Origin: Strongylocentrotus purpuratus
Taxonomy: Eukaryota > Echinodermata > Echinoidea > Camarodonta > Strongylocentrotidae
Assembly (NCBI RefSeq): GCF_000002235.5
Contig: NW_022145554.1
Coordinates: 226,001-290,000, forward strand
Length of the DNA: 64,000 bases
Direction of reading: 5' to 3'
Within the stretch, counting starts at the first letter, position 1; every line of letters begins with the position of its first letter. Shown piece after piece: positions 21,591 through 34,670 of this stretch. Below the pieces are notes generated by a model. It was not told the origin of the DNA, made no database searches, and was given only the letters and a program-made list of their open reading frames with translations. Position numbers and translations under genes: made by a program.

Positions 21591-23559
21591 AGCTGCTCTG
21601 AAGTTCATGGATAAAGGTTCAATGACACAACACTGCAGCGTGCGAAAGAAGCACTAATGTGATGCAAAAAAGGGAAAGAAAAATCAATGTTTGTCACACT
21701 AGTTTACAGCTGCGCAAAGATGCAGAGAGGGGTACGATTCCCGAAGGAGACAGCCCCGGTTTTTGGCGGTAACGCATCCCTCCACCCCCATCCCTTGTGG
21801 GCCCTATACATCCGAAGGAACACGCTTCTTAAAAGATAAAAGACCGGAGCGGAGCTAGTACCCTTGGATAAAGAATAAATGTTATTCCTGAATTCCTCAA
21901 GCTGTCTGTCCTGATCGAGAAGCGAACAAAATCCCAATCGTATTGTCTCACTAAGTCTTCATTAACAGAACTAGATGCAGCCAGTTTTCTATTCAGGGAT
22001 GCAATTACGTGATAATAATAAACGTTACGATTTTTATGGCAGACGCATTATCCTATACATTTGACATTAATGCTAATTTAAAGCATTCTTTAAATTTTAG
22101 CGCTGACAATTCTATTTTTATGTTGAATATTAACCTTCGATCTTTAAATGTGTTAAAATATACAATGTTAAATTCATGGAGCTCGAAATAGTTCCATCCC
22201 CCATAAATCTCTATGGGCATGATGGAAGGGGTGGTGGGACTATTTAAGCGCTCCATTAATTGCACCTTGAGTACGTCACATATTATGTCTCTCCTATGAA
22301 AGGGACTCAAATATAGATGCGTTTCAATGTACTACATGTATGTCCCATTTGCAGCCAACATCAATTTATGTAGAACTTTGCAGGAGTTATGAATATGTCA
22401 CGTATGTCCTATCTATGGTTTCGACTTTTCTTCCAATTTAACATGAATGTGAAAATTGAAAATAATCTATTTTGGAGGACGGAAGAAAAAAACAGTCAAT
22501 GTGTTATTGTTGTAAAAAATCAAAATCATTAGAAATTTCAGTATGAATAATTTATTTAAGCAGGCGTTTGAAAATGATGGCAATAACAGCCTTTTACTTT
22601 GTTCGACTCATAAAAAAAGAAAAAGAAAAATGGACCGGAAATGCTATTCAGCTTAGCAGTTCAGTATTCGGAATGAGGTTTGAAATGATTTATAAATATT
22701 CATTCTCTACTGTCATGTTTCAACCAACACTGACCAATGTCATACTTTTCGAAACATATATGGAACAAGTTTTCATCACTTGTGCATTATTCCCCTCATG
22801 TCAGTGTTTTTTAGAGCGTACACAGATATTTTTGAGCGGTTATATCGCCCAATTATTTAGCATTTTCTATAATAGCGGTCTTGCCATTGACGTAGAAACC
22901 CTACGCTATATTTAGGGCGCGAAATGATTGATACGTTGTTCAACTAAAATTTTAAAGAATGACGAGCTCCCATATCCATTATTAGGGAAGAGATAACTTG
23001 TCTGTATGCTGACCCATCCTTAGCTATTAATAAACTCTCCAGTGTGTCCCTCTTTTCGATCTCTAAATTTGTCTGACTATAAAGAGGTATATAGCCTTTA
23101 GCAGTGACATATTTGTTTGTTTTTGGTGTGTTTCCATTGTTACTATTCGACACTTTTTCATTATTCTGCCTATGATTCGATATTGCTCTTATTTTGTCCT
23201 CTTTTTCTTTCGTTTGGGACTATGCCAACGAGGAAATTGACATCCAAATGGCAAAACCTTTGGTAACGAACATAAGGGACTGAGAACAATTTCTATGTTT
23301 TGAATATAGTTCAATGAAAGAATCTATCTATTTATCTATGTCTTAATATATCTACTTTGTTATTTTATATAAAACGGACCTTTGATTTATTGTGCTGAAC
23401 ATATTGTATCATATTTACTATGAATCTCATGACATTATTTCATCATTAGCACAATTAGTGAAAAACAATTTTTACAACCAAAGGTCTGGGGCTTGATGTA
23501 AAGACAGAATTTTGTAGATGACAAACCATCATTTTGATAAGTCTTACAATTATGTCTGA
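21591..23559. other. Gene-free stretch
   Basis: AT-rich. Open frames at 22,568-22,915 (plus, 115 codons) and 22,944-23,153 (minus, 69 codons) have protein-like composition but no domain I recognise and no convincing splice or start context. A (TATC)-rich patch lies near 23,325. Confidence 0.45.
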
Positions 23560-23865
23560 TTAATAATAATTATTATTATATTCATTATTATATTTGCTTA
23601 TATAGCGCCTAACACTTACTTTATCATAATGTCTCTAGGCGCTCTACAATAATGCATCATAATTACCCTGGATTTAGCAGAGCAGCTGTCACGCGCTCTG
23701 CGTTTCAAGGAATAACTTCCTACCAGGTCCCCATTTGCTTCACCTGGGTGGAGTCTGGCAAATGAAGATCAATGTCTTGCAATGGACATTAGTGCCGCGG
23801 CAGGACTCGAACCGCGGACCTTGTGATCGACAGTCCGGCGACGTAACCACTCGACCACGACACCT
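23560..23865 (-). mobile_element. tRNA-derived SINE, best preserved copy
   Basis: Head on the minus strand from 23,864 to 23,792 contains an A box (TGGTCGAGTGG, 23,858-23,848) and a B box (GGTTCGAGTCC, 23,813-23,803), as in RNA polymerase III promoters of tRNAs. The body has the ACCTGGTAGGAAGTTATTCC motif and the tail a TATATAGCGC-type block followed by AATAAT/ATT repeats. The tRNA-like part does not form a good acceptor stem, so it is a SINE and not a tRNA gene. Confidence 0.85.
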
Positions 23866-25076
23866 TTTACAACCTTGTACAAGAGTTTGATCTATTTTAA
23901 TGATTTAGGCCTATTCCAAAAATAAAGATAAATATTGAGAGAACTGATCTGCCTTTGAGCCGAGCGCAGTCATCACGCACAGTCTTGTCCGTTGTGTTGA
24001 CACTTCAGTCTCGGCCAACTCGCAGCTAAGCATGCATAAAGATTGACTGAAGTTAGCAAGCATTTACGTGCCTGTTTCCAACGACATAAATGCGTCCCAT
24101 CACAGAGCAAACGTCACACGCAATCAAAGCGCTCATATAGCCAGCTAGCCTCTACTTCCAAGTGTCGGATACCTTTTTTTACGCTACACTTTAGAGGAGG
24201 AGAGTAACAGCAGACGAAAAAGTGATGAATATTCTGAGGATGCGGACCAGTTACAACCATTACCGGAGCGATTTATATTAAGTACGACTTTACGAGTTTC
24301 TCGTCGCAACAAATTTGCAAAAGTGCATTGAACTTATAAATTCCAATTTCTAGCCATTCGATATCTAAATGGAGATTCCCCAAAACTGCGATTGATTGCC
24401 CGTTTTAGAAGGAAAATTCCTCCAGACAAGGGAAGGGAAGTGAAAGCGAAAATTCAGTGCTCTTTTCTGCTACTTTGACAACATAAAGCTGGAGGTGTGT
24501 GTGTTAATACTGCTGTAGTGTATTTTGAAGCCCGGACCCACGCTCGAGTTACCGGTATTGGAGGAGGAAGTGTACGGGGACGCCCAGGGAGCTAAGCAGG
24601 TAGGATTACGCTTCAATGTTTTCTTTGGACTTTTGTTGACGTGAATTGAGATGGATATGGCTGTCTACCTGTGCGGAATCCATACAGCCTTGTTTACCAA
24701 GTTGGAAAGTACAGTACATTGGCGTAGCGCGTGTCCAGTCACTTGGGGGGGGGGGGGGGTAAACCGTCTTGCTTTTTTTTAGATGAAATGCGCAAGGCCT
24801 ACGTTGGGGACAGGGAATGAAAAGGAGGTATATATTATTTTTATTTAAAAAAAACTTTCCCTTCCAAATATCTATTTTCTTTCTCCTTTTTGATATATAT
24901 ATATATATATATTTTTTCTTCTTTATTACGGCCCCTTGTAGCCCATTTATCTACGCCATAGACCGACATCTATATAATCATATGGGTAAGTGAAGACTGG
25001 AAAATATATGCTGAAATATCTTTCTGTCCGCAGGACAAATTACACTGCGATACCATTAGTGCATTACCTAGTAAAA
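23866..25076. other. Gene-free stretch
   Basis: 24,180-24,610 is less AT-rich and ends AAGCAG/GTAGGA, a possible splice donor; a non-coding first exon is conceivable but unsupported. A hAT-like patch (CATTGGCGTAGC at about 24,717 to TCTACGCCATAG at about 24,960, with a poly-G run) follows, without clear target-site duplication. (TA)n at about 24,892-24,912. Confidence 0.45.
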
Positions 25077-25515
25077 AATATTTGTGGCACGAGAAAACAA
25101 TATCAGGTATATCATAAATAAGTGATGCTAAAAACAGGATCATAGATTATATACATTGATGATGATGATGACGAAGAAGAACAAGAAGACGAAAAAGAAA
25201 GATGCTGATAATGGTGGTGGTGGTGGTGGTGGTGGTGGTACAGATAACGGTTCCGATTTAGATATTGGGGATGAAACTCAATAAACCTCTGTCATATAGT
25301 AACAGATATTTGTGGCACGAGAAAACAATATCAGGTATCATAAATAAGTGATCCTAAAAACAGAACCAAAGATTATATACGTTGATGATGATAATGGCGA
25401 AGAAGAACAAGAAGAAGGAAATAAAAGATGATGATAATGGTGGTGGTGGTGGTGGTATCGATAATGGTTCCGATTTCGATGTTGGGGATGAAACTCGATA
25501 ACCTCTGTCATCATG
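25077..25515 (+). repeat. Local tandem duplication carrying GAA/GGT microsatellites
   Basis: Two diverged copies (25,077-25,303 and 25,306-25,515) share ATTTGTGGCACGAGAAAACA, a GATGATGATG/AAGAAGAAC tract, a (GGT)n run (longer in the first) and GTTCCGATT...GGGGATGAAACTC. Confidence 0.9.
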
Positions 25516-28203
25516 GCAGCATATGTCATTATCTTTCTCCACACTTATTTTCATTTATCTCAAGTTATGTTCATTTTCTGTCGCTATTTTTGTAGTGTCA
25601 CTGTTTCCGTTCACGTTATACATATGCTCATAATGATAATCAATATGTAACATTAGGTTTGTGTTGTCATCCTAGATTTAATAATGTTTAAAGACCTTAT
25701 ATTACTTAAGAGTGTAGTATCGCCTGGCTGGAATGCTCCCCCGGGGAGCGGAGATTGTGCACACAATGTATGCGGGCAAATATTGAATCCAATTACCGGG
25801 GTAATATTGTAGGCGCTTAGGGACATCGTTGATGTATTAAGCGCTATATAAAAGCGGAATAGTTTTATCATTATTATTACTCGAACTTTCATTTTTTTTC
25901 TTTTGACAAATCGTCCAAAATATTGGCATTGGCAAATGAACGTTTACCATTAATCTGTTTTTGTCGGAATAGGAGGAACAATAAACAAATTCTCTTTACG
26001 TGATCGATGATCTCTTCTCGGTCTGTTTGCAAAGAGTATTTCATCGAATAATAGGAAGCAGATCCATTAAATTAGAATAATATAAGCCAATGACAATATC
26101 TTGAACCGGATGCGAGACTGGATAGGTAACAAATGAGACAGAGGATATCGAATCATGTTGCTTTGAAAGTGTAACGTGTAATTATAATGTTATACGGGTT
26201 TGGCTTTAAAAAAAATGCTCCATATATGTTTCAATTTCCTTCGTCATAAATCAAAGCTCTAACCGTGCGAGAAACATATGCCATATAAGTCATTTGATTT
26301 ATTAAATATGAATGTTGTAAGTTCAAAAGGTAAATGTCCTTTTAATAAAATCAGTGTTCCGAATCAAAGGACCGATAACTCGTCGAAAACGGCCCCCTAG
26401 ATATCACCATAACATTTCTTATTTACAAGCTACTGTCAGAAGTTTCAAATGTTTTAAGAAAGAATCTTGACAATCACACGAAAGGAGAACAGATGTGGAG
26501 GGTTATAAAACATTACTGAAAATATCCAAGGACATAATAAAAATAATATTTGATCATTTCTGTGATAACTTTGATCCACTTCCATTGTGATGTCAAATTT
26601 GGAATGTGTTTATAATAACACGATCATGGATGTTATCAGCATTTATTTCATAATAAAAAATAGACAGTTGCACAAATAGATCATAATTATACAGAGATAT
26701 ATCTCCATGATCTCAATATAGCATACGTGACCCAAGACAATGGATTTACCAAAGCAGGTTTTGACATAGAAACATAAATCATACAGTTGTTCAAATGTGA
26801 TATAATGAGATAATATAATCATATGACATGCGATATATGAGATAAGATATATGAGAGATCACCAAGAAAATATATATGAGATACTTAACATTTCAGAAAT
26901 ATTAATTAATTGAAAAGAAAATAATATAAGTGTTGTTTTTATCATATGAGAATGATGTGGTAGTTAACGTTGAGTAACTATATTGATGACCGAGGGTGGT
27001 AGACTAGAGTCAGTGAGAAAGGGAGAGAGAGAGAGAGAGGGGGGTGACATGCTTTTGATAGACAAGAAAATTATGGGAGGGAAGCAAAAAGGAAAGAGAT
27101 GGGGAAAGCAAAAGATAGGAACGAAGAATAAAGGGAAATGGTATTTAAAGTGAAGAGCAGAAATCCATCCTGATAGGTAATACTAGTAGTCATAAAAAAT
27201 AAGCTATATATATATATATATATATATATGTAGGTATGTATAATGTATAACTTCCGTCGCTTAATTTCTTCAAATTAGTCTTTGGTAAAAGCAGTTTGAA
27301 CACGGGCTTCGCTTGATAATTTGGAAATTAAGTAACATTTCCCAGTATCCTGACGCTTGTAATCTTCAGGAAGATTTTTCTCGAGAACCAATGTCTCTGT
27401 AGCATTCTGGAAATGTGAACAGTGCCTCTATTTCATCACTCCACTAGTGCACAGTTCAATATATTAATCGGTTGCCAACTGGGAGACGACAACATGTACA
27501 ACGGGCATAGTTCAGGTAACGTACTTTCGGAGCTAGAAGACGGATTGGTTAAAGAGAGGATTGAGGCCTGATCGCCAGGTGAAGACGAAAGACTTTTTGA
27601 GAGCGTTCTCATTCTTTGTATTTCAGTGTGAAAGAATATCAAATAGAAATGTCCCCTGACAGGGTTGGCTCTTCAGATGCCCTCATAACCAAAAGTTGAT
27701 GTGAAATTGCTGGAACAAATTGGATCAAACTTTCAGGCCATCTGCGAGTTGTTCCATATACCCATTTATGTGTCCAGTGCAGATTTTCTTTTCTTTTCTT
27801 TTCTTTTCTCAGCAGGATGAAGTAAATTTCTTACCATTTTGATCATTTCAAACGTGACTTCACATTATTCATCAGTTCTTATTTAAGTAAACACGATCGC
27901 AACTATTTTCGAAAAATTGACGAGAGGATTTTCAATATCCTATGTTATGTCCTGTAGAAATGATGTTTGGATTACGTAATACGCCAGTGTCATGTTCGCT
28001 CATCTCAATAGGTGACGCACAAGGCTCTTGAAATTTCGTTCCGTCGATTTTTCGAAAAATGTTGCAATCATGTTTGTGGTATATAAGGAATAGTGTAAAT
28101 TTAAATGTTTGGAATAACCGAAACGAAAAGAAATTGACTCACTATCGCTGAAAAATCACATGAACTGCACTCAGTAGCGGATACAAACTGTTCAGCTACT
28201 TCA
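25516..28203. other. Gene-free stretch
   Basis: 25,705-25,885 is a SINE/LINE tail (GTAGGCGCTTAGGG, TTAAGCGCTATATAAAAGCG, then ATTATTATTAC). (GA)n at about 27,022-27,040, (TA)n at 27,205-27,229, TTTTC repeats at about 27,786-27,808. No gene seen. Confidence 0.5.
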
Positions 28204-28204
28204 G

Positions 28205-28521
28205 GGGGGGGGGGGTGTTTCACAAAGATCCTAAGTTGAACTTATCTCTAAGTTGGACTTTACAATTATGGAAAGTCGTTAGCATCTTTGGAAATATTTT
28301 GTAAAAGTTATTTTAAAAGGCATAACATGTTGATTCGTACCGTTCTTATTTCCTATTATCCAGGAGATTTCATGTTCTTGATGTGGAATTTATGAAAAGT
28401 CTAAAATACTTGAATTTTTGCTTTTGAATATATTTTATCTTCAGGTTACAAATGGCTCATCATAATGTTTAAGTCCCACTTAGAGATAAGTTCGACTTAG
28501 GATCTTTGTGAAACACCCCCC
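28205..28521. mobile_element. Fold-back/MITE with ~45-bp inverted ends and poly-G
   Basis: Ends begin GGGGTGTTTCACAAAGATCC and the right end mirrors this through at least 45 bases with two mismatches. The left end is preceded by a run of thirteen G, the right end by six C. Interior 200 bases non-coding. Confidence 0.85.
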
Positions 28522-29371
28522 TGGTCATATTTTCAAATATGAAGGCATGTGAACAAAAACCTTTCATTCCTGCTATAATTCCTCTTAAATGACGTAAATA
28601 ATGAGAAAGCTCATGCACATGCCACATTTCTCCCTCACCGTCGAGAACCCAATCATCTCTTTAAGTTGAATAACGTGAAAGTCCCGGAGTAGTTGAGTTG
28701 TTTCCCCCATTGTATTTAGGAAGGCTCGTTTGTCTTCGATTGGTTGGAGAACCATTAAATGTGTCCATGAACCTGAATGGACCTATAAATACCAACTGTC
28801 ATAAGCCCGGCTAGCCCAGGAAGGAGGAAGTGTTTTCGTCGCCAAAAAGAAGGGCTCAGAAGTCGCTAGATAGATAGATAGACAGGCATGAAGATAGGAA
28901 TGGAAAAGAAGATCCGAGCAAGAGAGAGAATTTGAGAGATGGAGTCAGAGAGATGTTATGTATACCATGTATGTAGAAATAGACAGAAGGAGGTAGATCG
29001 ATATATAATATATATATAGAGAGAGAGAGAGAGGGGGGGGGGAAAGAGGGGTAAATATAGATAGATAGAGAGACAGAGAGCGAGAGGATTGGGGAAGAGA
29101 GATGAAAAAGAGAGAGAATTAACAGTAACTTATTTTGTATTTATTGTATTTATATTTAATTCCCATCATACGATAACAATTAAGGTAATAAAAGCTGTGC
29201 TGGGGATGATATTTTGAGGGGTATTTCATACACAATTTCACAGTTTTGGTCACAGATTGAAGCTATGAATAGATGAACAAAGGTGACTTTTAATAACAAA
29301 TTAAAAATGTCTTTTGTAGTAAACTCACACAAATTTGATTAGGAATTATGCAAATATCGACTAGGAAAAAG

Positions 29372-29406
<35 letters not shown>

Positions 29407-29810
29407 GAGAGAGAGAGAGAGAGAATGGAGGCCGGGGCGGAGGGGATTAGGGTACCAACGATAGCGGATAGGAATCACCGAAATGAAATGATTTAAAAGA
29501 TTTGACGGAACAGATATTTGACACTTTGCATATATTCACGTATGATGACTATTTATTGAGTTTTTTTTGAAAGAGCATCGGTCCGACGTCAACAAATCAA
29601 AATGCAATTAAGATTGCTTCTTTTAACATTCGAGTCAATGTGGGTCTAAGCTATAGGAAAATAAATATCAAGAGAGAGAGAGAGAGAGAGTATTACCGAA
29701 ATGGGGGGGGGGGGGTCCTCAGGCCGCTGCATTGGATTCTTGGTGTTTCAGTGAATTTTTGTAATGGCCTAAAGTTACTCTTAATATGTGAGTACGCCCC
29801 CCCCCCCCCA

Positions 29811-29859
<49 letters not shown>

Positions 29860-30373
29860 TCAATGAAAAGACCAACGTCTCTAGATCTGCTTTAACCAAT
29901 GCCATGTTGTCTGAAGCTACCAATGTAGGCCTTTAATATTCGTTGTGAGGAGAGGAGTCATCAACGGTACTTCAGATTATTATTAATTTTGTATAAAACA
30001 TTATTTCTTTCATTCGAGTAATTTTTTTTTTACTGTTCTTTCTACTTATACTGCAACTGGTCTTGATGGATTTGTTGGGTCATTATTTTGACACTCTCCC
30101 TCTCTCTTCTCTCTATCCCACTTAAGTATTCCTGAGGGCCAATTCAATATACATTACTCAAGTATAATATCAAGACGATAGCACTTGAGTATAGACGCGA
30201 CCAATACTCAACGAAATTCTGGCGCACTTTCATTATGTTCAATTCCATGGTCATTAAAATGAAATCCACCTTGGTTTATGAGAGTAACACCACGCTGACA
30301 CAGTGGGAGTATCGTTTGAGTAATCTCTGCTCTGAATTTTGACAGATCTTCAAGTTCAACAGGAGCCATGAGA
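28522..30373. other. Gene-free microsatellite stretch
   Basis: (GATA)/(GA) tracts at about 28,865-29,130 and 29,375-29,425, (GA)n at 29,670-29,690, poly-G at 29,703, poly-C at 29,797 followed by (CT)n to 29,856. Open frames over these are compositional. No gene seen. Confidence 0.6.
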
Positions 30374-30700
30374 AGAATTGAAGATAAAGTTGACTTGTGG
30401 CCATGCAACTGCAGAAAGAAAATATCTCGAAGCGATTGGAAAAGAGTAGTGCATAAGTATTGTTAAATAGTGTGATATTTTGGGGACATCAAAATGATAA
30501 AGTTGATTTGTTGCCATTCAACTGCAATGCGAAAGAAAATGTCGGCGAAGCGATTTGAAAAGTTGATTATGTAGTGCATAAGTATCATTGTTTACTGTAA
30601 AGTTTTGGAGACTTCAAAATGATAAGAAACTGACTCAAACTGAAATCCACATGCATTGTACCCACAAAACGTGTATTATTTGACCAAAAAAACATGTGGC
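30374..30700. mobile_element. Degraded relative of the 38.3-kb MITE with internal duplication
   Basis: Two ~115-base tandem copies begin GATAAAGTTGACTTGTGGCC (30,378) and GATAAAGTTGATTTGTTGCC (30,494). Both resemble the left end and interior of the MITE at 38,310, including the GAAAAGTTGAT and CTTCAAAATGAT blocks. Confidence 0.6.
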
Positions 30701-31350
30701 ATAAAAGTTGTGTTCAAACACTTTAGCTATTTCTCGTCATATTTTGAATAATGAGGGAAATAAAACAGTCATCCTATATTGGGAGATTTTTTTTTCTTCT
30801 AAGAACTTGTTCCACACTATCATTAAAAGAAAGAAGAAGCTGACAGAATTAATTGTTCACATTTCCCAGAACCCATCCATCCCTTTGAAGACGACTCGCA
30901 GTCTCACACTCTTACGAACGTAATTAGCATTGCTCAAAGTTACGAAACTAAAGTTTGATGCCTGGTTTTACTTTGAGGGATGATCAAATGACAAAGTGAT
31001 ATCATGACGGCTGACAGCCTCTTGTATTCTTTACATCCCATAATTATTCTATGACGTATCATCCTCAAGCAAGGTCATAGGCCATAGTAATGATAAATAG
31101 CTTGTTGCAAAGATGGAAGAAAAGGGCCTTTGGGCATCCAATGGGTCGGGTTCTTAACATAAACATGGCCTTGAAATTGAAACCTTCGCTCATGTACACT
31201 GTTTCCACTTTACTTTTGATTTTGATTTCTCGCTGTTATTTTTGTCTCTTTTCATCTTATATTTCTTAGGATTTTTTCCAACGAAAATGAAAGATTTTTT
31301 TTTTAAGAAATGCGTTTCAGAAGTTCCTAGACATCTGAACACTTTTGACC
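30701..31350. other. Gene-free stretch
   Basis: AT-rich, no recognisable repeat or open frame with a domain. Confidence 0.5.
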
Positions 31351-31570
31351 TACCACGACACTGCAAATTCGTTGTGTAACGACTTTACACAACATTGTGT
31401 TGTTCACATCTTACACAGGGGTTGTGTTAAGTTGTGAAAAATTACACAACTTTACACTGTAAATTCGTTGTGTAATTTTTGTTTACACAACTTAACACAA
31501 ACCCGTGTAAGGAGTGAACCACCAAATGTTATGTTTAAAGTCGTTACACAACGAATTTGCGGTGTAGTAA
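31351..31570. mobile_element. Fold-back element with nested inverted repeats
   Basis: Outer arms at 31,359-31,386 and 31,537-31,564 (CACTGCAAATTCGTTGTGTA, and its complement) match over 28 bases with one or two differences. A further direct copy of the end sequence sits inside at 31,455-31,475, and ACACAACTT-type motifs recur, so most of the 220 bases can fold on itself. Confidence 0.85.
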
Positions 31571-32780
31571 TAGAAAACTTACGGGTAGCATAAGTTAACG
31601 TGTACTCGAGAGCTTAACAATGGATAAACATTCGCCTAGTACGTCTTGAAATCGTCCATTGATGTGAATATGCCACAGTTTGGTTGATTTGATATCGCAG
31701 TTGATTACTTGTCATCATTACATCTCACAAATTGGCATTCTAAAACGATTGGCAGACTAAAATGAAATCAATGATTTTATAATATCTTTCCTTGGTGAAG
31801 GTAATGATCCGAAGGGAGTTATTGCAGTGATTCGTTATTGACCATGGTCAGACTGTGATGTTGAAGCTCAATTTTTAGTACATTTGACGTTTTTAAGCAC
31901 TAATACTAACACCAACACCAATAAAAGCCCAAACCTGCCGAAACACAGGCTTCAAGACAAGAACCCTAGCATGCACTAACCGACACCAACACAACACCAG
32001 CATCAAAAACTTAACTGACTCAAAACTAACCCAGCACGAAGGCAACACCGACCAAACCCCAGCCCTTACATGCCTTACACCAGCCTCAATCGTGCCGATA
32101 CCAACCGCAACACCTCACCTAAACACCACCCTATTACCAATACAAACTCTAGCCCTTACTCCTTAAAGAGTGGAATTCAAATTCCCATAACACCACCGAA
32201 CATGAGTAATACAAACAACCTATAAATCGGATGCTGCCAACATTTTACAGCGCGTCCCCTACCAACAAGCATGTGTACCCGTCCCATATTGTTCGCATAC
32301 TAGCTATTACATGTATGCATGTATGATTTGTTAGTTATTAGCCCTTCATAAAGTTAAGACAGTTAATTTCATTGTCTAAATCACTTTTTTTACCCCCCCC
32401 CCTTCCATAAAAAGGAAAATACAAAGCATGAAAACTGGGGAAAGGGACGTGGGGTGACGGCAAAATAACAAATTGTTGACAACTGCCGATGATGATGTGA
32501 ATTATGGAGTCTGAAGTGTAAAATGACACTTAAAAACTCGCTTCGAGTGCGGCATGTATTGACCCCGTATTCCCGTGCCCCCATATAGCCCTTTCTCAAT
32601 CATATTTATAATATATAAACAGATCTAGAACATGTGAAAGCATTGGGCTTCAGGCTTCTAGGACCACACATCTCGTTCAATGTTGAAAAAGATCACCGGG
32701 CTCAGGTGTCAATGTTCGTTTACTTTCCCATCGAAATTCAAACTAGGAATCGACTTGCTATTATTTAGCATGTTTAACAT
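31571..32780. other. Gene-free stretch with G-poor AC-rich block
   Basis: 31,895-32,170 is strongly strand-biased, rich in A and C, with scattered ACCAACACC and AACCC motifs. It may be a decayed minisatellite. A C-run is at 32,393. No gene seen. Confidence 0.5.
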
Positions 32781-33354
32781 TAAAGGGATCCGGTAACTTT
32801 GTCTTAGATCCTTTTAAAAATCCTTGATTTAGCTCATGCTGCAATGATAATTATAAACCTATAGGTCAGTCAGGAACCCCATGAATTTTACAAGCCGATC
32901 GCCTGTCTGATTATCAAGGTATTTATGATTGAAAATCGAAATCAACTTTTGTGTTTGCCAAACGGTTTTCATAACACTACAGTCTATTGGGAAAAACGAG
33001 TATGGTAAAACCGGTCACTCAGAGGCTTTTACTTTTTTTCAGGCACTTCTTCATCATTTTGAAGCGCAATTTTTGTAGGGCTTCAATATAACACCATATC
33101 ACAGACACTGATAACACGTTGGGCCGTGCATCTCAGATTTAAAGCTTATCTGCCGTAGTTTATAGGAGGGATTAGACTGCCCTGCAAGGTCACTGGACAG
33201 GTGGTCATCTCATCAACTCAGCTCTCAGTTAACATAAGAAAAAGAGGATCATGGGGGAGCAATGGTCACCGATTAGGCATTGTTTGTTATATAGAGGGCG
33301 CAAGTAGCTGCAAGTAGTGCAGTGGGCCTTTAACATTGTTAAACGATCCCTTTA
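32781..33354. mobile_element. TA-flanked MITE, 574 bp
   Basis: Ends TAAAGGGATCCGGTAACTTT and, inwards from the right, TAAAGGGATCGTTTAACAAT share the first ten bases and most of the rest; TA at both borders. Same length class as the 12.17-kb element. Confidence 0.75.
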
Positions 33355-33629
33355 AGCTCATTTTTGTTGTTGCTATTTTAAAGTTATCCTTTCAATCTGA
33401 TGATGGGGGAATTTTTCTCATATAAATAAATGTACTAAAAATTAAACCAAACAAATAGAGTATCATCAATTTCATTACAAAATGTCATGACTGTGTAATT
33501 GCACAGTTACGTGCAACGGAAGATCGTACGGATATCAAGCTGGTAGTACATACCGACTAAATGCGCAACACGCAATCGCGTCTGTGCAAATATTATAGAT
33601 TCTTTATAAACTCGTCCTTTTCTAATATA

Positions 33630-34070
33630 AGTGCAATTCCTTTCAGAAAAGTATCGCCTCTGCCATGGATGTCAGTCATAAAAGCTAGTGTGTTTTTTTT
33701 TAGGTGCAATTTTTCCAGAACTAAACTTCTGCTAAGCATTTAGTCAACTAAGGTCTCTGTCAGTCATAATAAGCGAAATATTTTAGAATTACAATTCCGT
33801 TATCACAATCAGAGGTTTACTTTGATACGTAGTCAGCTATAACTCATGTGCTCTTGCTATGGATGTAACCGAATTATTATATGTTCAAAGTTCTTTTCTA
33901 TTAAAGAGAACTAAAGATTCGCTTTAATATTCAGTCAACTATTAAAACGCCTCTGCTATCACTGCAGATGTAACTCGTTTCGAAGTGCAGTTCCTTTCAG
34001 AAAACTAAAGACACGCTTTAAATATTTAGTCAGTAACGCCTCTGCTGTTGCTACAGGTGTCAGTCATATC
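33630..34070 (+). repeat. Diverged tandem repeat, ~75-125 bp unit
   Basis: Units contain GTGCAATTCCTTTCAGAAAA, a CTAAAGA..CGCTTTAATAT block, TTTAGTCAACTA, ACGCCTCTGCTAT and GATGTCAGTCAT. Copies begin near 33,630, 33,703, 33,880 and 33,988; unit length varies because blocks are missing from some. Confidence 0.75.
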
Positions 34071-34670
34071 CTTCTAACCTTCCTTCGTTAGGAAACACAT
34101 TTTACATCTCATTGCCTTTCAACAAAAATGTTTTGGCAACGCCGGGAGTTACATGGACCCTAATATGAAATGAAATGACGTTTTAAAGCTAAGGGGGGGG
34201 GGGGCGAAAAGCTGGAACACACTTTTACAGGAACTGGAAACCGTAGAGAATAGAAAAGTTTTTAATACTCATGTCATCACCTACAACAGGTAATACACGA
34301 TGGGGGGGGGGGGGGGCTGACCCTTGGGAGGAGAGTCAATCAGACTCTCGGTTTACAATAAAATTCTCTGTTAATTATCTACTTTTGATTCATGATCATT
34401 AATTTGTATTTGTGTACATCATAATAATTCATGATTGATTTTTACTCATAGTTACCCATGCCAATTATTTTTTCCTTTGTTTTGATTTGATTCGTTTATT
34501 GTGCATATGTTTATCTTTTGTTACTGGCTTTTGTTTGTATTATGATGTGTATGTTTGTATTCAGTTAACAAGGACTTTCTGAAAACAGCCGTTTAGGCTG
34601 AGAGAGTTACGGTGTTTTAATAAATCCATGAAATGAAAATAAATCAGATGCAAATTGCCAGCTAAATGGG
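34071..34670. other. Gene-free stretch with LINE-like tail
   Basis: Poly-G runs at 34,193 and 34,302. The end (about 34,480-34,645), with GAAAACAGCCGTTTAGGCTG and TTTTAATAAATCCATGAAAT, looks like the 3' end of a non-LTR element, but no coding part is visible. Confidence 0.45.

Noticed and set aside
23792..23864. tRNA gene
   Set aside because: A and B boxes are good, but the acceptor arms do not pair and a SINE body follows, so it is a SINE head.
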